Counted from the stretch's first letter, positions 1 to 10,095 are shown. The stretch: DNA of 64,000 bases from Syntrophus aciditrophicus SB (GCF_000013405.1 NC_007759.1:2729001-2793000); one strand, 5' to 3'. Made by a program: numbers and translations. Notes: a model not told the origin generated them from the sequence alone.

Positions 1-2
1 AT

Positions 3-299
3 TATCTGGGAGTGAGCCCTGTTTTTGCCACGCCGACAAAAACGGACACCAAAGCCCCCTGGGGCCTGGAAGGGCTGACTCGAATCCGAGCTTACTCCAG
101 TCATCCCCTCGTCGCCATCGGTGGGATTTCCCGGGACAATGCGGCCGATGTCATCCTGGCCGGCGCTGACTGCGCCGCTGTCGTCTCGGCCATCTGCGCC
201 GCTTCCGACCCCCGGATGGCTGCTGCAGATATCCAGGCGGAAATATCATGGGCACTGAAGAAGAAACAGAGAAACAAGCAGCATCTCATCCACCCTTAG
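3..299 (+). CDS. thiE: Thiamine-phosphate synthase, C-terminal part (gene starts before the window)
   Basis: The open frame enters from the left edge, so only the last ~98 residues are visible. ThiE joins the thiazole and pyrimidine halves of thiamine into thiamine phosphate in the cytoplasm. The visible segment carries the family signature PVFATPTKTD, then the phosphate-binding stretch AIGGIS and GADCAAVVSAI, in the order and spacing of the C-terminal half of the TIM barrel. A GTG at 12 lies inside the conserved region and is not a start. The extra charged tail after the barrel (KKKQRNKQ) is not conserved in the family as I know it. The next gene begins 29 bases downstream on the same strand and may be co-transcribed. 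Confidence 0.88.
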   Translation, partial: YLGVSPVFATPTKTDTKAPWGLEGLTRIRAYSSHPLVAIGGISRDNAADVILAGADCAAVVSAICAASDPRMAAADIQAEISWALKKKQRNKQHLIHP

Positions 300-328
300 A
301 TAACACTATCCCGCAGGTTCCGTAATCC

Positions 329-1165
329 ATGAAACCGGACAAGCTGATCATCCTTGACTACTCGGGCACACTCAGTCTTCAGGCCGTACTGTTCGGCCGT
401 CAGGAATCTCTGCAGGCTGCGCTGGAACAAAGCGGGCTTTCCCGTCTGGGCGTAACGCCTTCCCTTTTCTGGAACGAAATCGTCAATCCGACCTGGAGAG
501 AAGGCAGCACGACCCGGGTGGGCTACAAACGGGTCATGATAAAGCGCCTCAGGAAAAGGGCCGCGTTCCGACACCCGGGAGCGACGCCGTTGACCGGGGC
601 CGGTCTGGAAAAGGCGGTGGCGGATTTTGTGGATGCCTATCTGGCCGCCTCCCGCATGGAAAAATCCTGGCGCTCCATCCTGCGGATTCTCGCCGATCGA
701 CGGGATGTCTGTACGATCATTGCCACGGATCATTATGCGGAAGCCACCCCGGCCATCCTGAATTTTCTGGCGGAATGGAACATCCCGGCCCTTCCTGCTG
801 AAAAGGCCTTCAGCTCCCGACGGCCGGCGGTGATCATCGTGGCCAATTCCGCCGATCTGGGGATGCACAAAACCACTCCCTACTTCTGGCTTACCTTGAA
901 GTCAGGGCTTGAACTTCAGAATTTACGGGAGATTCTGCTTCTGGATGATTTCGGATACAACGAGCAGGCGGGCGACGCCTACGGTGAGAAAACATGCGTT
1001 GAAATACGGCAGGAGCAGACGTCCCGACTGCTCAGAGACGTGTTTTCCGCCAAGCTTGACGTTTTCCCCTTTTTCCTGGACAGGCGGAACAATCCTGAGG
1101 CTTACGAACGCCTTATGATTCAGGTCGGCCTCTGTATCGATCGCTTTCTGGGTAAAAAAATCTGA
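329..1165 (+). CDS. HAD-like hypothetical protein
   Basis: A 278-residue soluble protein. The N-terminus reads IILDYSGTLS, which looks like haloacid dehalogenase motif I (DxDGT), but the second, catalytic acid/base Asp is replaced by Ser. Near residue 205 the segment ILLLDDFGYNEQAGD resembles the acidic motif IV. Between them lies a helical cap-like region. I infer a HAD-fold protein whose phosphatase activity is uncertain because of the motif I change. No signal peptide or membrane segment is visible. It lies just downstream of thiE, so a role linked to phosphate ester metabolism is possible but unproven. The ribosome site before the ATG is weak (GCAGG). Confidence 0.72.
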   Translation: MKPDKLIILDYSGTLSLQAVLFGRQESLQAALEQSGLSRLGVTPSLFWNEIVNPTWREGSTTRVGYKRVMIKRLRKRAAFRHPGATPLTGAGLEKAVADFVDAYLAASRMEKSWRSILRILADRRDVCTIIATDHYAEATPAILNFLAEWNIPALPAEKAFSSRRPAVIIVANSADLGMHKTTPYFWLTLKSGLELQNLREILLLDDFGYNEQAGDAYGEKTCVEIRQEQTSRLLRDVFSAKLDVFPFFLDRRNNPEAYERLMIQVGLCIDRFLGKKI

Positions 1166-1176
1166 CGATGGGTTTT

Positions 1177-2070
1177 TTAAAAAATCCAGAGCAACCCGGA
1201 AGGTTCCTCGTAGAAATTCATGTACGCCAGAAAACCGGATGCGAGCACAGATGGCGCCATCATTGCCCGATCACCGCCCCCCGGCTTCACGGGAAAAACC
1301 ACGAAGTCTCCGCTCGGCTCACCGGGCGTCCGCGCACTGACGATGGGATTTACCCCCCCACCGACCCTCAGCGGCAAACCGGCCTCGATTTGACCAGCCT
1401 GAACCGGCTTTCCACTGAAATCCGCTTCCTCAGGAACGAGGAGGGCATACTGAATCTTCTGTTCCGGAACGGACGTATGACGAAGATCGCTGTAAAGGTC
1501 CATCCCGAGGGTCTTCCCGTTTTCGGCCGTAATACGGGCCTCTGAGGTCAGAACGGTTTCAATCCTCTTGGATTTCTTTTTCACACAAAGTCGACCCCTG
1601 GCCGTCAGCATAGCAATCTCATTGAGATCCGAAACCGACCCCGGAAAAATCCCGTCCCGTACATGATCCAGAAGCGCCTTGAAGGCATGGCAATAAATCA
1701 ACGGTTCGATGAAAAACATCTCGGCAGCAAGCAATTGCAGGCCCGAGTCCTCCCAGAGCTCATAGAGCACCTGCTTTGGACTGAGCCGCTGTCCATGGCT
1801 GGCCACCATGATTCTAGGTTCCCGGGGAATTTTATAATAGCCGGAGCCGGAAAGGTCGAATCCCGCGTTCCGCGCCGCCATCCCGATCAGACCATCCGGA
1901 TCGGGGCATACATAAGGATCTTCCACTTCCAGCATATCGGGTCCAAAGCGGAACAGAGAATCACTGACAACCTGGACAGCGCTTCGCAGGACGCACCGCC
2001 CTGTTTTCCATTCATCTTCCCGTAAGCAGCCAACTTCCCACACAACCTCGAAGAAATACAAATCCGCCAT
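1177..2070 (-). CDS. Conserved-looking hypothetical protein
   Basis: A 297-residue protein that I do not recognise. It starts at an ATG preceded by GTGAGG and has even codon use typical of neighbours, so it is very likely real. It has no signal peptide and no clear membrane helix. The middle part is rich in hydrophobic and acidic residues (around LWEDSGLQLLAAEMFF), followed by a basic patch (KKKSKR). The C-terminal third contains GGGVNPIVSARTPGEPSGD and ends in an aromatic tail. It converges with the HAD-like gene, with only 11 bases between the stop codons. No function is proposed. Confidence 0.7.
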   Translation of the reverse strand: MADLYFFEVVWEVGCLREDEWKTGRCVLRSAVQVVSDSLFRFGPDMLEVEDPYVCPDPDGLIGMAARNAGFDLSGSGYYKIPREPRIMVASHGQRLSPKQVLYELWEDSGLQLLAAEMFFIEPLIYCHAFKALLDHVRDGIFPGSVSDLNEIAMLTARGRLCVKKKSKRIETVLTSEARITAENGKTLGMDLYSDLRHTSVPEQKIQYALLVPEEADFSGKPVQAGQIEAGLPLRVGGGVNPIVSARTPGEPSGDFVVFPVKPGGGDRAMMAPSVLASGFLAYMNFYEEPSGLLWIF

Positions 2071-2293
2071 AATCGCCTCACCCTAAAGACCTTGAAGAAC
2101 ATCACAGGATTATTCAGTTGGAAAAATGCGCAGCCTCAATTTCAGCGTTCCTTTTTCAAGGATCTCTGATTACGGCCATATTACAACTTTTCAGAGGAAG
2201 CAATCATCCTTTTCCTGATTTTTCACAGGGGAAACCCTTAGATCGTCTGCATTGCGAAAAGCATCGTTTCCCGTTGCCGTCTTTCTGAAATAT

Positions 2294-4426
2294 TCACACG
2301 TTTTTCAAAGCTTTTCGATAAAATTTATCCCGATATTCCTTCACCATGCGCCGTGTCGAAAAACGCGGGGCATTGCTCCGGATGCTTTCCTTCATCACTC
2401 TCACCCAGTCTTTCGGCGTACCTGCTGCATCCGTCATATAAAAGAGCGGCACGATAGTCTCTTCCAGAATCCGGTAGAAATCTTCGGCATCCGCCTGATC
2501 ACGACTTCCCTCCATTTCTTCCTTTCCGAATGTCCAGCCGTTATGGCCGTTCCATCCCTCAAGCCACCAGCCGTCGGGGATGCTCAGATGAGGTACGCCG
2601 TTCAGTGCGGCCTTCATCCCGCTTGTTCCGCTCGCCTCCATCGGTGGAAGGGGATTGTTCAGCCAGACATCGACTCCGTGCACCATATACTGGGCCGTCT
2701 GCTCCCCATAATCCTCCACGAAGGCAATTCTGCCGTACAGTTCCGGATCACGCGCCGCATTGAAAATCCTCTGGAGAACCTGCTTGCCGGCATCGTCGTC
2801 GGGATGGGCCTTCCCCGCAAAGATAATCTGCACGGGACGCCAGCGGTTTCCGAGAGTCTTCTTTAAGCGCTCCAGCGAATGGAAGATCAGATCGGCCCGC
2901 TTATAGGTCGCGAAGCGTCGCGCAAAACCCAGGGTCAGAACGTAAGGATCCAGCAATGTGCCGCCGGCCAGCACGAGGGAAGAATGAATCCGGTCTCTGA
3001 CCCAGCGCCGCCGGATCTGTTCCCGGATCGTATTGATCAGTTTCACTTTCAGCCAATAGTGTGTTTGCCACAACTCCGAATCGGGAATGTCCGCAATTTT
3101 TTTCCAGACTTCCTCCTGATCATGCTCCGCCAGCCAGTCCTTCCCAAGATATCGGTTAAAGAGCAGTTCCATCTTGGGTTCGATCCACGTGGGAACATGA
3201 ATGCCGTTTGTGATATGATCGATGGGCGCCTGTTCAACGGGCAATTCGGGCCAGAGACTCTGCCACATCCGGCGGGTGACTTCGCCGTGGCGGCGGCTCA
3301 CCGCGTTGTGAAAATCCGTCAGCCGCAACGCGAGCACCGTCATATTGAACCCTTCAGCAGGTTGCTCCGGATGCATCCCCAACCTCATGAAGGAATCATG
3401 ATCCATTCCCAGGGCCGGCCAATATCGGGAAAAATATTTTTCCATGAGATGAAAGGGAAAGACATCATGCCCGGCGGGCACTGGTGTGTGGGTGGTGAAA
3501 ATCGAGGTGCTCCGGACTGATCGGAAAGCCTCTTCCTGAGTCATTCCCCTCTCCATCCGCTGCCGGATCAGTTCAAGAAGGGCAAAGGCCGGATGTCCCT
3601 CGTTCAGATGGACCACAGTCTGATGAATCCCCAGGGTATTGAGGACTTCCGCTCCTCCTATGCCGAGCACGATTTCCTGACGGAGCCGCTCTTCCAGCCC
3701 CCCGATATAAAGACGGCAGGAGATCTTGCGATTCCAGGGGTCATTGATCTCGATATCCGTATCCATCAGGTAGAGGGGAATCCGTCCGACGGCAACCTTC
3801 CAGACAGCCACATAAATCGGCGGGTCCATGAAGGGAATGCGAACAACCAGCTGTTCCCCGCTGTTCTTCAAGACCCTGGAAATGGAGGCGGCGTCCCGGT
3901 CCAGAACTTCGTCCATGCTCTCCTGCCAGCCGTCTTCGCGAATCCGCTGATGGACATATCCTTCAGGATACATGAACCCGATGGCCACCAGCGGCACTTT
4001 CAGGTCGCTGCACTCCTTGAGATAATCCCCGGCAAGAAATCCCAGGCCGCCGGCATAGAAGGGAAGGGAATGATGGAGGGCATATTCCGCGGAGAAAAAG
4101 GCGACAGCCTCCCCGCATAATCCGGAAAAGTTCTCGGAAAAACAATGATCTTCCGAATCCTTCTCCCGGTGAAACTGATCGAGAACCCGGTCATAAAGAG
4201 CAAGATATTCGGGATTGCGCATCGCCGTTTCACAGAGACTGCGCGGAAATTCCCGCAGCATCCGGACCGGGTTGTGTCCGCTTTCCTTCCAAGCGATCCG
4301 GTTCAACGCTTTATAGAGATTGCGGGCAGCCGGATGCCAGCTCCACCACATGTTGTTAGCCATCTCCTCAAGCCCTTTCAGGCGTTCGGGCAGATTGGGG
4401 AACACATCTTCTCTGATCGTGATCAT
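2294..4426 (-). CDS. glgP: Alpha-glucan (glycogen) phosphorylase
   Basis: This enzyme phosphorolyses alpha-1,4-glucans to glucose-1-phosphate. At 710 residues it belongs to the shorter alpha-glucan phosphorylase family (TIGR02094/DUF3417 type), not the ~820-residue animal/E. coli type. The N-terminus has the typical NMWWSWHPAARNLY segment. The PLP-binding region EASGTSGMKAALNG lies near residue 605, with the Lys of GMK as the expected cofactor lysine. The segment NPLPPMEAS and a glycine-rich PDGWWLEG stretch follow the family pattern. The ATG at 4424-4426 follows AAGGAGG at good distance. With the debranching-enzyme fusion at 5,824 it makes a glycogen breakdown set, although the two are on opposite strands. 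Confidence 0.93.
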   Translation of the reverse strand: MITIREDVFPNLPERLKGLEEMANNMWWSWHPAARNLYKALNRIAWKESGHNPVRMLREFPRSLCETAMRNPEYLALYDRVLDQFHREKDSEDHCFSENFSGLCGEAVAFFSAEYALHHSLPFYAGGLGFLAGDYLKECSDLKVPLVAIGFMYPEGYVHQRIREDGWQESMDEVLDRDAASISRVLKNSGEQLVVRIPFMDPPIYVAVWKVAVGRIPLYLMDTDIEINDPWNRKISCRLYIGGLEERLRQEIVLGIGGAEVLNTLGIHQTVVHLNEGHPAFALLELIRQRMERGMTQEEAFRSVRSTSIFTTHTPVPAGHDVFPFHLMEKYFSRYWPALGMDHDSFMRLGMHPEQPAEGFNMTVLALRLTDFHNAVSRRHGEVTRRMWQSLWPELPVEQAPIDHITNGIHVPTWIEPKMELLFNRYLGKDWLAEHDQEEVWKKIADIPDSELWQTHYWLKVKLINTIREQIRRRWVRDRIHSSLVLAGGTLLDPYVLTLGFARRFATYKRADLIFHSLERLKKTLGNRWRPVQIIFAGKAHPDDDAGKQVLQRIFNAARDPELYGRIAFVEDYGEQTAQYMVHGVDVWLNNPLPPMEASGTSGMKAALNGVPHLSIPDGWWLEGWNGHNGWTFGKEEMEGSRDQADAEDFYRILEETIVPLFYMTDAAGTPKDWVRVMKESIRSNAPRFSTRRMVKEYRDKFYRKALKNV

Positions 4427-4681
4427 GACACGACCTCCTTGCCGTCACATCAATCCTTCGGCGCTCCCAACAGGAACGAAAGCCGATTCATGCGTCATGG
4501 ATGATCTCCTCCCGCTCAGAATTTGCAGCCGGCAGAAGAAAATTTTCAGAAGTATAGATATAAGTATAGAATTTATCTTAGAAATGCAATGCCTGAAACA
4601 TAGGTGATCAGCTTTTTTTCGGAGATCCCAGCCGCTTGGTTCTTAATCCGGCAAAGCAATGATCGATGTGAAGCCTCAGGC

Positions 4682-5437
4682 TCATTGACCTTTCCGGCCG
4701 ACGTAAAGCCGGGTAATGCCCAGAGTCAGGGGATAATTCCGGACATCCGCGAAGCCGGCATCGCGCATCATCCCGGAAAAACGATCCGAAGAAGGAAAGT
4801 GGAGAATGGAATCGGCAAGATAGAGATAAGCCGCAGGATTGCGGGTAAACCGGCGGGCCAGCCGAGGAAGGACATGGCGGAGATAGAAGGTGCACAGAGG
4901 ACGCAACATTTTCTGCTCCGGAGACTGCATCTCCAGAACGACCACCTGGCCGCCGTCAACCAGGACACGGGAGAACTCCCGCAGCGCCCCGAGACGGCCC
5001 GGAATATTGCGGATTCCGAAGGCAATCCCCACGACATCGAAAGACGCATCGGCAAAGGGAAGCGCGAGGGCATCCGCCTGAACGAAATGCACCCGATCCC
5101 GGATCTTATCCCGGCGTGCGCTTTTCTCCACCGCCTTTTCCAGCATCTCCAGGACAAAATCGACACCGATGACCTGAACCTCAGGATAGCGGCGCGCCAC
5201 CTCCAGAGCCAGGTCCGCCGTGCCGGTGGCGACATCCAGATAGCGGCGGGTTACGGAAAAATGCATTTTCCGGGCGGCAAAACGCCGCCAGGCCACATCC
5301 CGGCGAAAGCTGAGCAGATGATTGAGGAAATCATACTTCCCTGTAATCGTTGAAAAAATATCCTGAACCATTTTGATGTGATCATCCGGTTTCAGGTCTT
5401 TGACCGGGGCGTATTCTCTCCTGAGGCTTTCTTTCAC
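4682..5437 (-). CDS. ubiE/menG: Demethylmenaquinone methyltransferase
   Basis: A 251-residue class I SAM methyltransferase that completes menaquinone (or ubiquinone) synthesis. The N-terminal HIKMVQDIFSTITGKYDFLN segment, the SAM site LDVATGTADLALE, the downstream DVVGIAFGIRNI motif and the C-terminal YPLTLGITRLYVGRK are all hallmarks of UbiE/MenE-locus MenG proteins, so the assignment is firm at family level. In an anaerobe, menaquinone is the likelier product. Its stop is ~255 bases upstream of glgP, which is on the same strand; the gap is AT-rich and may hold the glgP promoter. Confidence 0.93.
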   Translation of the reverse strand: MKESLRREYAPVKDLKPDDHIKMVQDIFSTITGKYDFLNHLLSFRRDVAWRRFAARKMHFSVTRRYLDVATGTADLALEVARRYPEVQVIGVDFVLEMLEKAVEKSARRDKIRDRVHFVQADALALPFADASFDVVGIAFGIRNIPGRLGALREFSRVLVDGGQVVVLEMQSPEQKMLRPLCTFYLRHVLPRLARRFTRNPAAYLYLADSILHFPSSDRFSGMMRDAGFADVRNYPLTLGITRLYVGRKGQ

Positions 5438-5823
5438 CGACAGAAATCCTTTCCAGTGTCCGCAGCGACCGACGGCGCCACCACTCCAGACTGAAATCAG
5501 AAAAGCACATCTACCACACCCCCTGCAGGATCACAACAGGATATGTCAGCCTGCGGGAATTGCTGCAATTCGAGGCATGCCATTACACTTTTTATGCGGC
5601 ATTCGCTGAAAACAAATTGACGGCCTTTCCATTCCCCGTTATTCTTCAAAACACCATGATGAAGACACAGGTTTCTTTGGACATCTAATTTCATTCCCGA
5701 TTCAAGAGGAGCTCAAGGCAGAGGGGCAGAGGCGGCGGCGTTCAGCGGAAGCCGCCGAGACGCCGACAGCGAAGCCGGGGCAAAAATCTCTTTGACAGGG
5801 GATGACAGAACAAACGGACGATC
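5438..5823. other. Intergenic region between divergent menG and the debranching-enzyme fusion
   Basis: This 386-base stretch separates two divergently transcribed genes and should contain both promoters. I see no convincing gene: the one small open frame on the minus strand (5497-5694) has no ribosome site or recognisable content. Just before the plus-strand gene there is a GC-rich block near 5,729-5,752 with a GGCGGC/GCCGCC stem around an 11-base loop, which could form a weak hairpin in the leader. Confidence 0.4.
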
Positions 5824-8800
5824 ATGAACGCGATTCTTACCCAATCCCCAGCGCCGGGGAAGCACCTGCTGCGCTTCTGCGGCGACCTCGTTAGTTTTTC
5901 ACTCAGTGTACCGGCAGAGATGGAAGGGACGGCTTTTGTCCGCACCAACCTGGGACACGCCCATATCACCCGCAGGGAAATCATTCGCCAGGTGGAATAC
6001 AATGAGCCCCTTCTGGGACGCGACTGGTTCGACATCCCCATGAAGGCCGTGGGGCCCGGACGTTTCGAAGCCGTTCTGGCACTCACGGAAGTCGGCCATT
6101 TCGAAGCCAAGTGCCTGTTTATCCCCGCAGGTCGACCGGAACCGCTCTGGCCTCCCGGGAACAATACGGTCATCAACTCGGAGCCGGCTGACACCTGCTG
6201 CGGAAATATCATCTATAACGCCTTCATCCGCCAGTTCGGCCCTTACAAGACGATGGCCAGGGCCGAGGCCGGCCCCGTCGATACGATCAAAACCCTGGAC
6301 CATGCCGGATACACCGTTATCCCGCCGTCGGGAACCTTCCGGGATCTGATCGCGGAACTGGATTTTATCCTCAATCGGCTGGGCTGCCGCATTCTCCAGC
6401 TTCTGCCTATTCACCCCACTCCCACGACGTATGCGCGAATGGGACGATATGGCAGTCCCTATGCGTCCCTGAGTTTCACCGCCGTGGATGCCGCGCTGGC
6501 GGTTTTTGATCCGTCAGCCACGCCCGTGGAGCAGTTTCTGGAACTGGTGGACGGGGTCCACGCCCGCCACGGCAAAGTGATCATCGATATCGCGATCAAT
6601 CACACCGGCTGGGCGGCCAGCCTGCATGAAAGCCATCCCCAGTGGCTTGCCCGCAACGAGAAGGGGGAAATTGAAGCCCCCGGCGCCTGGGGAGTGGTCT
6701 GGGAGGACCTGACCCGCCTGGATTACAGCCATAAGGACATGTGGGCTTACATGGCGGATGTCTTTCTGACATGGTGCCGCAGAGGGGTGGACGGCTTCCG
6801 TTGCGACGCGGGCTACATGGTTCCCGTACCGGCCTGGCGGTACATCATCGCCAAGGTGCGGGAGCAGTTTCCCGACACCGTCTTTTTCCTGGAGGGTCTG
6901 GGTGGGAAAATTTCGGTTACGCGAGAACTGCTCAGCCAGGGCAATTTCAACTGGACGTACTCCGAGCTGTTTCAGAATTATGAGCGCAATCAGATCGAGT
7001 GGTATCTTCCCGAAACGATCGAGGTGTCGGCCGGTGAAGGGATCACGGTCCATTTCGCCGAAACCCACGACAACCCGCGCCTGGCCGCCACATCTCTCAC
7101 CTACGCGCGCATGCGCACGGCCCTGTGCGCCCTGCTGGCGCCTCACGGGGCCTTCGGCTTCGCCAACGGCGTGGAATGGTTCGCCGCGGAAAAAATCAAT
7201 GTCCACGAGCCCTGCGCCCTGAACTGGGGAGCGGAAGAAAACCAGGTGGATGCCATTGCCCGGCTGAATGTCATCCTGAAAACTCATCCTGCCTTTGGCC
7301 CCTCCGTGGATCTGTCGCTGATCGGCCGAGGCCAGGGAAACTTCATCGCCCTGCTGCGCGACCATCGAAATTCCGGGCGGAAGGTTATCATTGTAGCCAA
7401 TCTGAATTGCAGCGCTACGGTCACCGCTCAATGGCACAGAAGCCATGCCTCCTTTGCCGGAAATTCAGCGGTGGATCTGCTCACCGAAGAGAATATTCCT
7501 TTGCAGAGTTCCGACAGCCAGACCTCCGGCATCGACCTGGCCCCCGGTCAGGTTCGCTGCCTGACTTCGCCGGACGATCCCTGGCTGGCTCAGTCCCATC
7601 TCGATCCCGGCGTCATCCCCCCCCGGGTGATCCGCCAGCGCCTGCGTGCCAAGGCACTGGAAGCGATGGCGGGTTTCAGCACGGAACTTACCATGGAGCC
7701 CGATGCTGCGGCGGAGCTCCTGACGGCTGACCCGTCAGATTTCTGCCGTCGTCTCAATCGGGAAAGCGACGCTTCGCGGGTCGTGAACTGGCAGTTTCCC
7801 TCCGATCTGCGACGGCAGGTGATGATCCCCCCCGGTCACTTCATCCTCTTCCGCGCCGATCATCCCTTCCGCATCCGCATTATCGAAAACGGACGCATTC
7901 GGGCCACCGAACAGAGCCTCAACGATAAAAACGACCGTCCGTTTATTCTGCTCGCTCCCCTGAAAGCACAGAACGGCCACAAGCTGCTGACCGTGGAAAT
8001 CACCCGTCACACTCCTCAAGGCAGCGTCCACAACACCGGCACGCTTCTTTTTCTCGCCGACGGTCTCGATGCGCGCGTCCGCACATCCTTTTCGCGCAAT
8101 GACTGCCATCGAATGCCCCTGCTGGCTCTGGATACCAACGGCCGCGGCGCCATGATGCGGGTGCATGCCGACTGGTGGAACCTGCGAAGCCGCTACGACG
8201 CCCTGCTGGCCGCCAATCTGAATCCCGATTTTCCGGAAGACCGGCGAATCCTGCTGACCCGCTGCCGGGCCTGGGTCGTCTTTCAGGGATATTCCGCGGA
8301 CGTCAATCTGGATTGTCTGGCCCGCTTCGGTTTTGATTTTCAAAAAGGGGCCTGGTGGAGGTATCGCATCCCCACGGGGCAGGGCGAGCATATCGTTCTG
8401 CAGATCACCCTCTCCATGGCCGATGACGCGGCCAACACCGTCCGGTTGACCGCCCGGCGACTGGCCCGCATCGAAGCTCAGCAGGAGCTGGACGACTCAA
8501 AGCCGGTTACCCTGATTATCCGGCCGGACATCGAGGACCGTAATTTCCACTTCACCACCAAAGCCTTCACCGGCCCGGAACAGAGCTGGCCGAAAGCGGT
8601 CAGCGCCGGCACAGACGGACTCACCTTTGCCCCCTGTCCGGATTACGGCCTTACTATGCGGATCGACTCGGGCCGTTTCGTCAGCGAACCGGAATGGTAC
8701 TATATGGTCCACCGCTCCCTGGAGGCCGAGCGGGGTCTGGACCCGGACAGCGACCTCTTCGGCCCCGGCTACTTCACCTGCGAATTGCGGGGCGGCGCTC

Positions 8801-10095
8801 ATGTCACCCTGACCGCCCGGGCACAAACCGGCCGGGCAGTTTCAGAATCGTCCCCGAAAGTGCCCGCCTTCACCGTCTGGACGCCCGACGAAGGCGGATT
8901 GTCTCTGGAGCAGGCGCTGAACTCCGCCCTGGAACACTATGTGGTGCGCCGGGGAAACTTCCGCACGGTAATCGCCGGATATCCCTGGTTTCTCGACTGG
9001 GGACGGGACACCCTGATCGTTGTTCGCGGCCTGGTGGCTGCGGGACAGATCGAAACGGTCAAGGACGTTTTACTCCAGTTCGCCCGTTTTGAGGCCGACG
9101 GGACCCTTCCCAACATGATTCGCGGCAGGGATGCAGGCAACCGCGACACCTCGGACGCCCCCTTGTGGTTTTTCACTGCCTGCGCGGACCTGGTTGCGGC
9201 CGAAGGCCATGATCATTTCCTGGAAAGCGACTGCAACGGACGAACCGTCCGTCAGGTCCTGGCGGACATGGCGACGTCCATCATGACGGGAACGCCCAAC
9301 GGCATCATCATGGATCCCGCCTCGGGCCTGCTTTTCAGCCCAGCGCACTTTACCTGGATGGATACCAATTTCCCGGCCGGCACCCCCCGGCAGGGCTATC
9401 CCATTGAGATTCAGGCCCTCTGGTTTGCGGCCCTGAAATTTCTTTCCCGCGTTCATCAGGAAAAACGGCGCTGGCAGGATCTGGCCGATAAAGTTCAGGC
9501 CGGCATTCAAGCCCTCTTCTGGAATCCCGAAGCAGGTTATCTGGCGGACTGCCGTCACGCCGTTCCCGGACAGAGCGCGCTTCTGGCCGAACCCGACGAC
9601 GCCCTGCGCCCCAATCAGCTGCTGGCCCTCACCCTGGGGGCGGTCAGCGACCCGGAAATCCGCCGCTCGGTCCTGAAAGCCTGCGGGGAGCTGCTCGTTC
9701 CCGGAGCCATCCGCAGCCTGGCCGACCGTCCCGTGCGGCTGCCCCTGGAAATCCGCCATCAGGGGCAGCTTCTCAACGATCCCTGGCGCCCCTACTGGGG
9801 CCGCTACTCCGGTGACGAAGATACGCGCCGCAAACCGGCCTATCACAACGGCACAGCCTGGACATGGCTCTTCCCTTCCTTCTGCGAAGCCTGGCTGGAC
9901 TGCTACGGTCCCGCCGAAAAGGCGACCGCCCGATCCTGGCTGTCCAGCAGCCTTCTGCTGATCAACAGCGGCTGCGTGGGTCACGTCCCGGAAATCGCGG
10001 ACGGCGACGCCCCCCATACCCAGCGAGGCTGCGATGCCCAGGCCTGGGGAGTCAGTGAACTGCTGCGGGTTTGGAAAAAACTGGATTCGGCTTGA
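5824..10095 (+). CDS. GH13 alpha-amylase-family domain fused to glycogen debranching enzyme (amylo-alpha-1,6-glucosidase)
   Basis: A 1,423-residue protein with two enzymatic halves. The N-terminal half has all four GH13 motifs: DIAINH (~255), FRCDAGY with the nucleophile Asp (~327), FFLEGLGG with the acid/base Glu (~357) and ETHDNPR (~414). The C-terminal half, from about residue 960, has the debranching glucosidase motifs GYPWFLDWGRDTLI (~1052), LPNMIRGRDAGNRDTSDAP, AYHNGTAWTW and RGCDAQAWG near the end. I infer a bifunctional glucan transferase/hydrolase plus alpha-1,6-glucosidase, functionally like eukaryotic debranching enzyme. No signal peptide is visible, so it probably acts on cytoplasmic glycogen together with GlgP. 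The ATG at 5,824 lacks a strong ribosome site. Confidence 0.9.
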   Translation: MNAILTQSPAPGKHLLRFCGDLVSFSLSVPAEMEGTAFVRTNLGHAHITRREIIRQVEYNEPLLGRDWFDIPMKAVGPGRFEAVLALTEVGHFEAKCLFIPAGRPEPLWPPGNNTVINSEPADTCCGNIIYNAFIRQFGPYKTMARAEAGPVDTIKTLDHAGYTVIPPSGTFRDLIAELDFILNRLGCRILQLLPIHPTPTTYARMGRYGSPYASLSFTAVDAALAVFDPSATPVEQFLELVDGVHARHGKVIIDIAINHTGWAASLHESHPQWLARNEKGEIEAPGAWGVVWEDLTRLDYSHKDMWAYMADVFLTWCRRGVDGFRCDAGYMVPVPAWRYIIAKVREQFPDTVFFLEGLGGKISVTRELLSQGNFNWTYSELFQNYERNQIEWYLPETIEVSAGEGITVHFAETHDNPRLAATSLTYARMRTALCALLAPHGAFGFANGVEWFAAEKINVHEPCALNWGAEENQVDAIARLNVILKTHPAFGPSVDLSLIGRGQGNFIALLRDHRNSGRKVIIVANLNCSATVTAQWHRSHASFAGNSAVDLLTEENIPLQSSDSQTSGIDLAPGQVRCLTSPDDPWLAQSHLDPGVIPPRVIRQRLRAKALEAMAGFSTELTMEPDAAAELLTADPSDFCRRLNRESDASRVVNWQFPSDLRRQVMIPPGHFILFRADHPFRIRIIENGRIRATEQSLNDKNDRPFILLAPLKAQNGHKLLTVEITRHTPQGSVHNTGTLLFLADGLDARVRTSFSRNDCHRMPLLALDTNGRGAMMRVHADWWNLRSRYDALLAANLNPDFPEDRRILLTRCRAWVVFQGYSADVNLDCLARFGFDFQKGAWWRYRIPTGQGEHIVLQITLSMADDAANTVRLTARRLARIEAQQELDDSKPVTLIIRPDIEDRNFHFTTKAFTGPEQSWPKAVSAGTDGLTFAPCPDYGLTMRIDSGRFVSEPEWYYMVHRSLEAERGLDPDSDLFGPGYFTCELRGGAHVTLTARAQTGRAVSESSPKVPAFTVWTPDEGGLSLEQALNSALEHYVVRRGNFRTVIAGYPWFLDWGRDTLIVVRGLVAAGQIETVKDVLLQFARFEADGTLPNMIRGRDAGNRDTSDAPLWFFTACADLVAAEGHDHFLESDCNGRTVRQVLADMATSIMTGTPNGIIMDPASGLLFSPAHFTWMDTNFPAGTPRQGYPIEIQALWFAALKFLSRVHQEKRRWQDLADKVQAGIQALFWNPEAGYLADCRHAVPGQSALLAEPDDALRPNQLLALTLGAVSDPEIRRSVLKACGELLVPGAIRSLADRPVRLPLEIRHQGQLLNDPWRPYWGRYSGDEDTRRKPAYHNGTAWTWLFPSFCEAWLDCYGPAEKATARSWLSSSLLLINSGCVGHVPEIADGDAPHTQRGCDAQAWGVSELLRVWKKLDSA

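Noticed and set aside
2252-2866. Plus-strand frame opposite glgP (204 codons) and others to 4,504
   Set aside because: They overlap the conserved glycogen phosphorylase completely and have no recognisable domain or ribosome site.
4551-4589. glgP promoter (TTGCAT and TATACT-like boxes on the minus strand)
   Set aside because: Spacing is 15 bases and several overlapping -10-like boxes exist, so no single promoter can be supported.
5497-5694. 65-codon minus-strand frame between menG and the debranching fusion
   Set aside because: No ribosome site, no family feature, atypical content for a small protein.
6514-10017. Long minus-strand frames opposite the debranching-enzyme fusion
   Set aside because: GC-rich coding DNA often leaves the opposite strand open; the plus-strand protein has full catalytic motifs.
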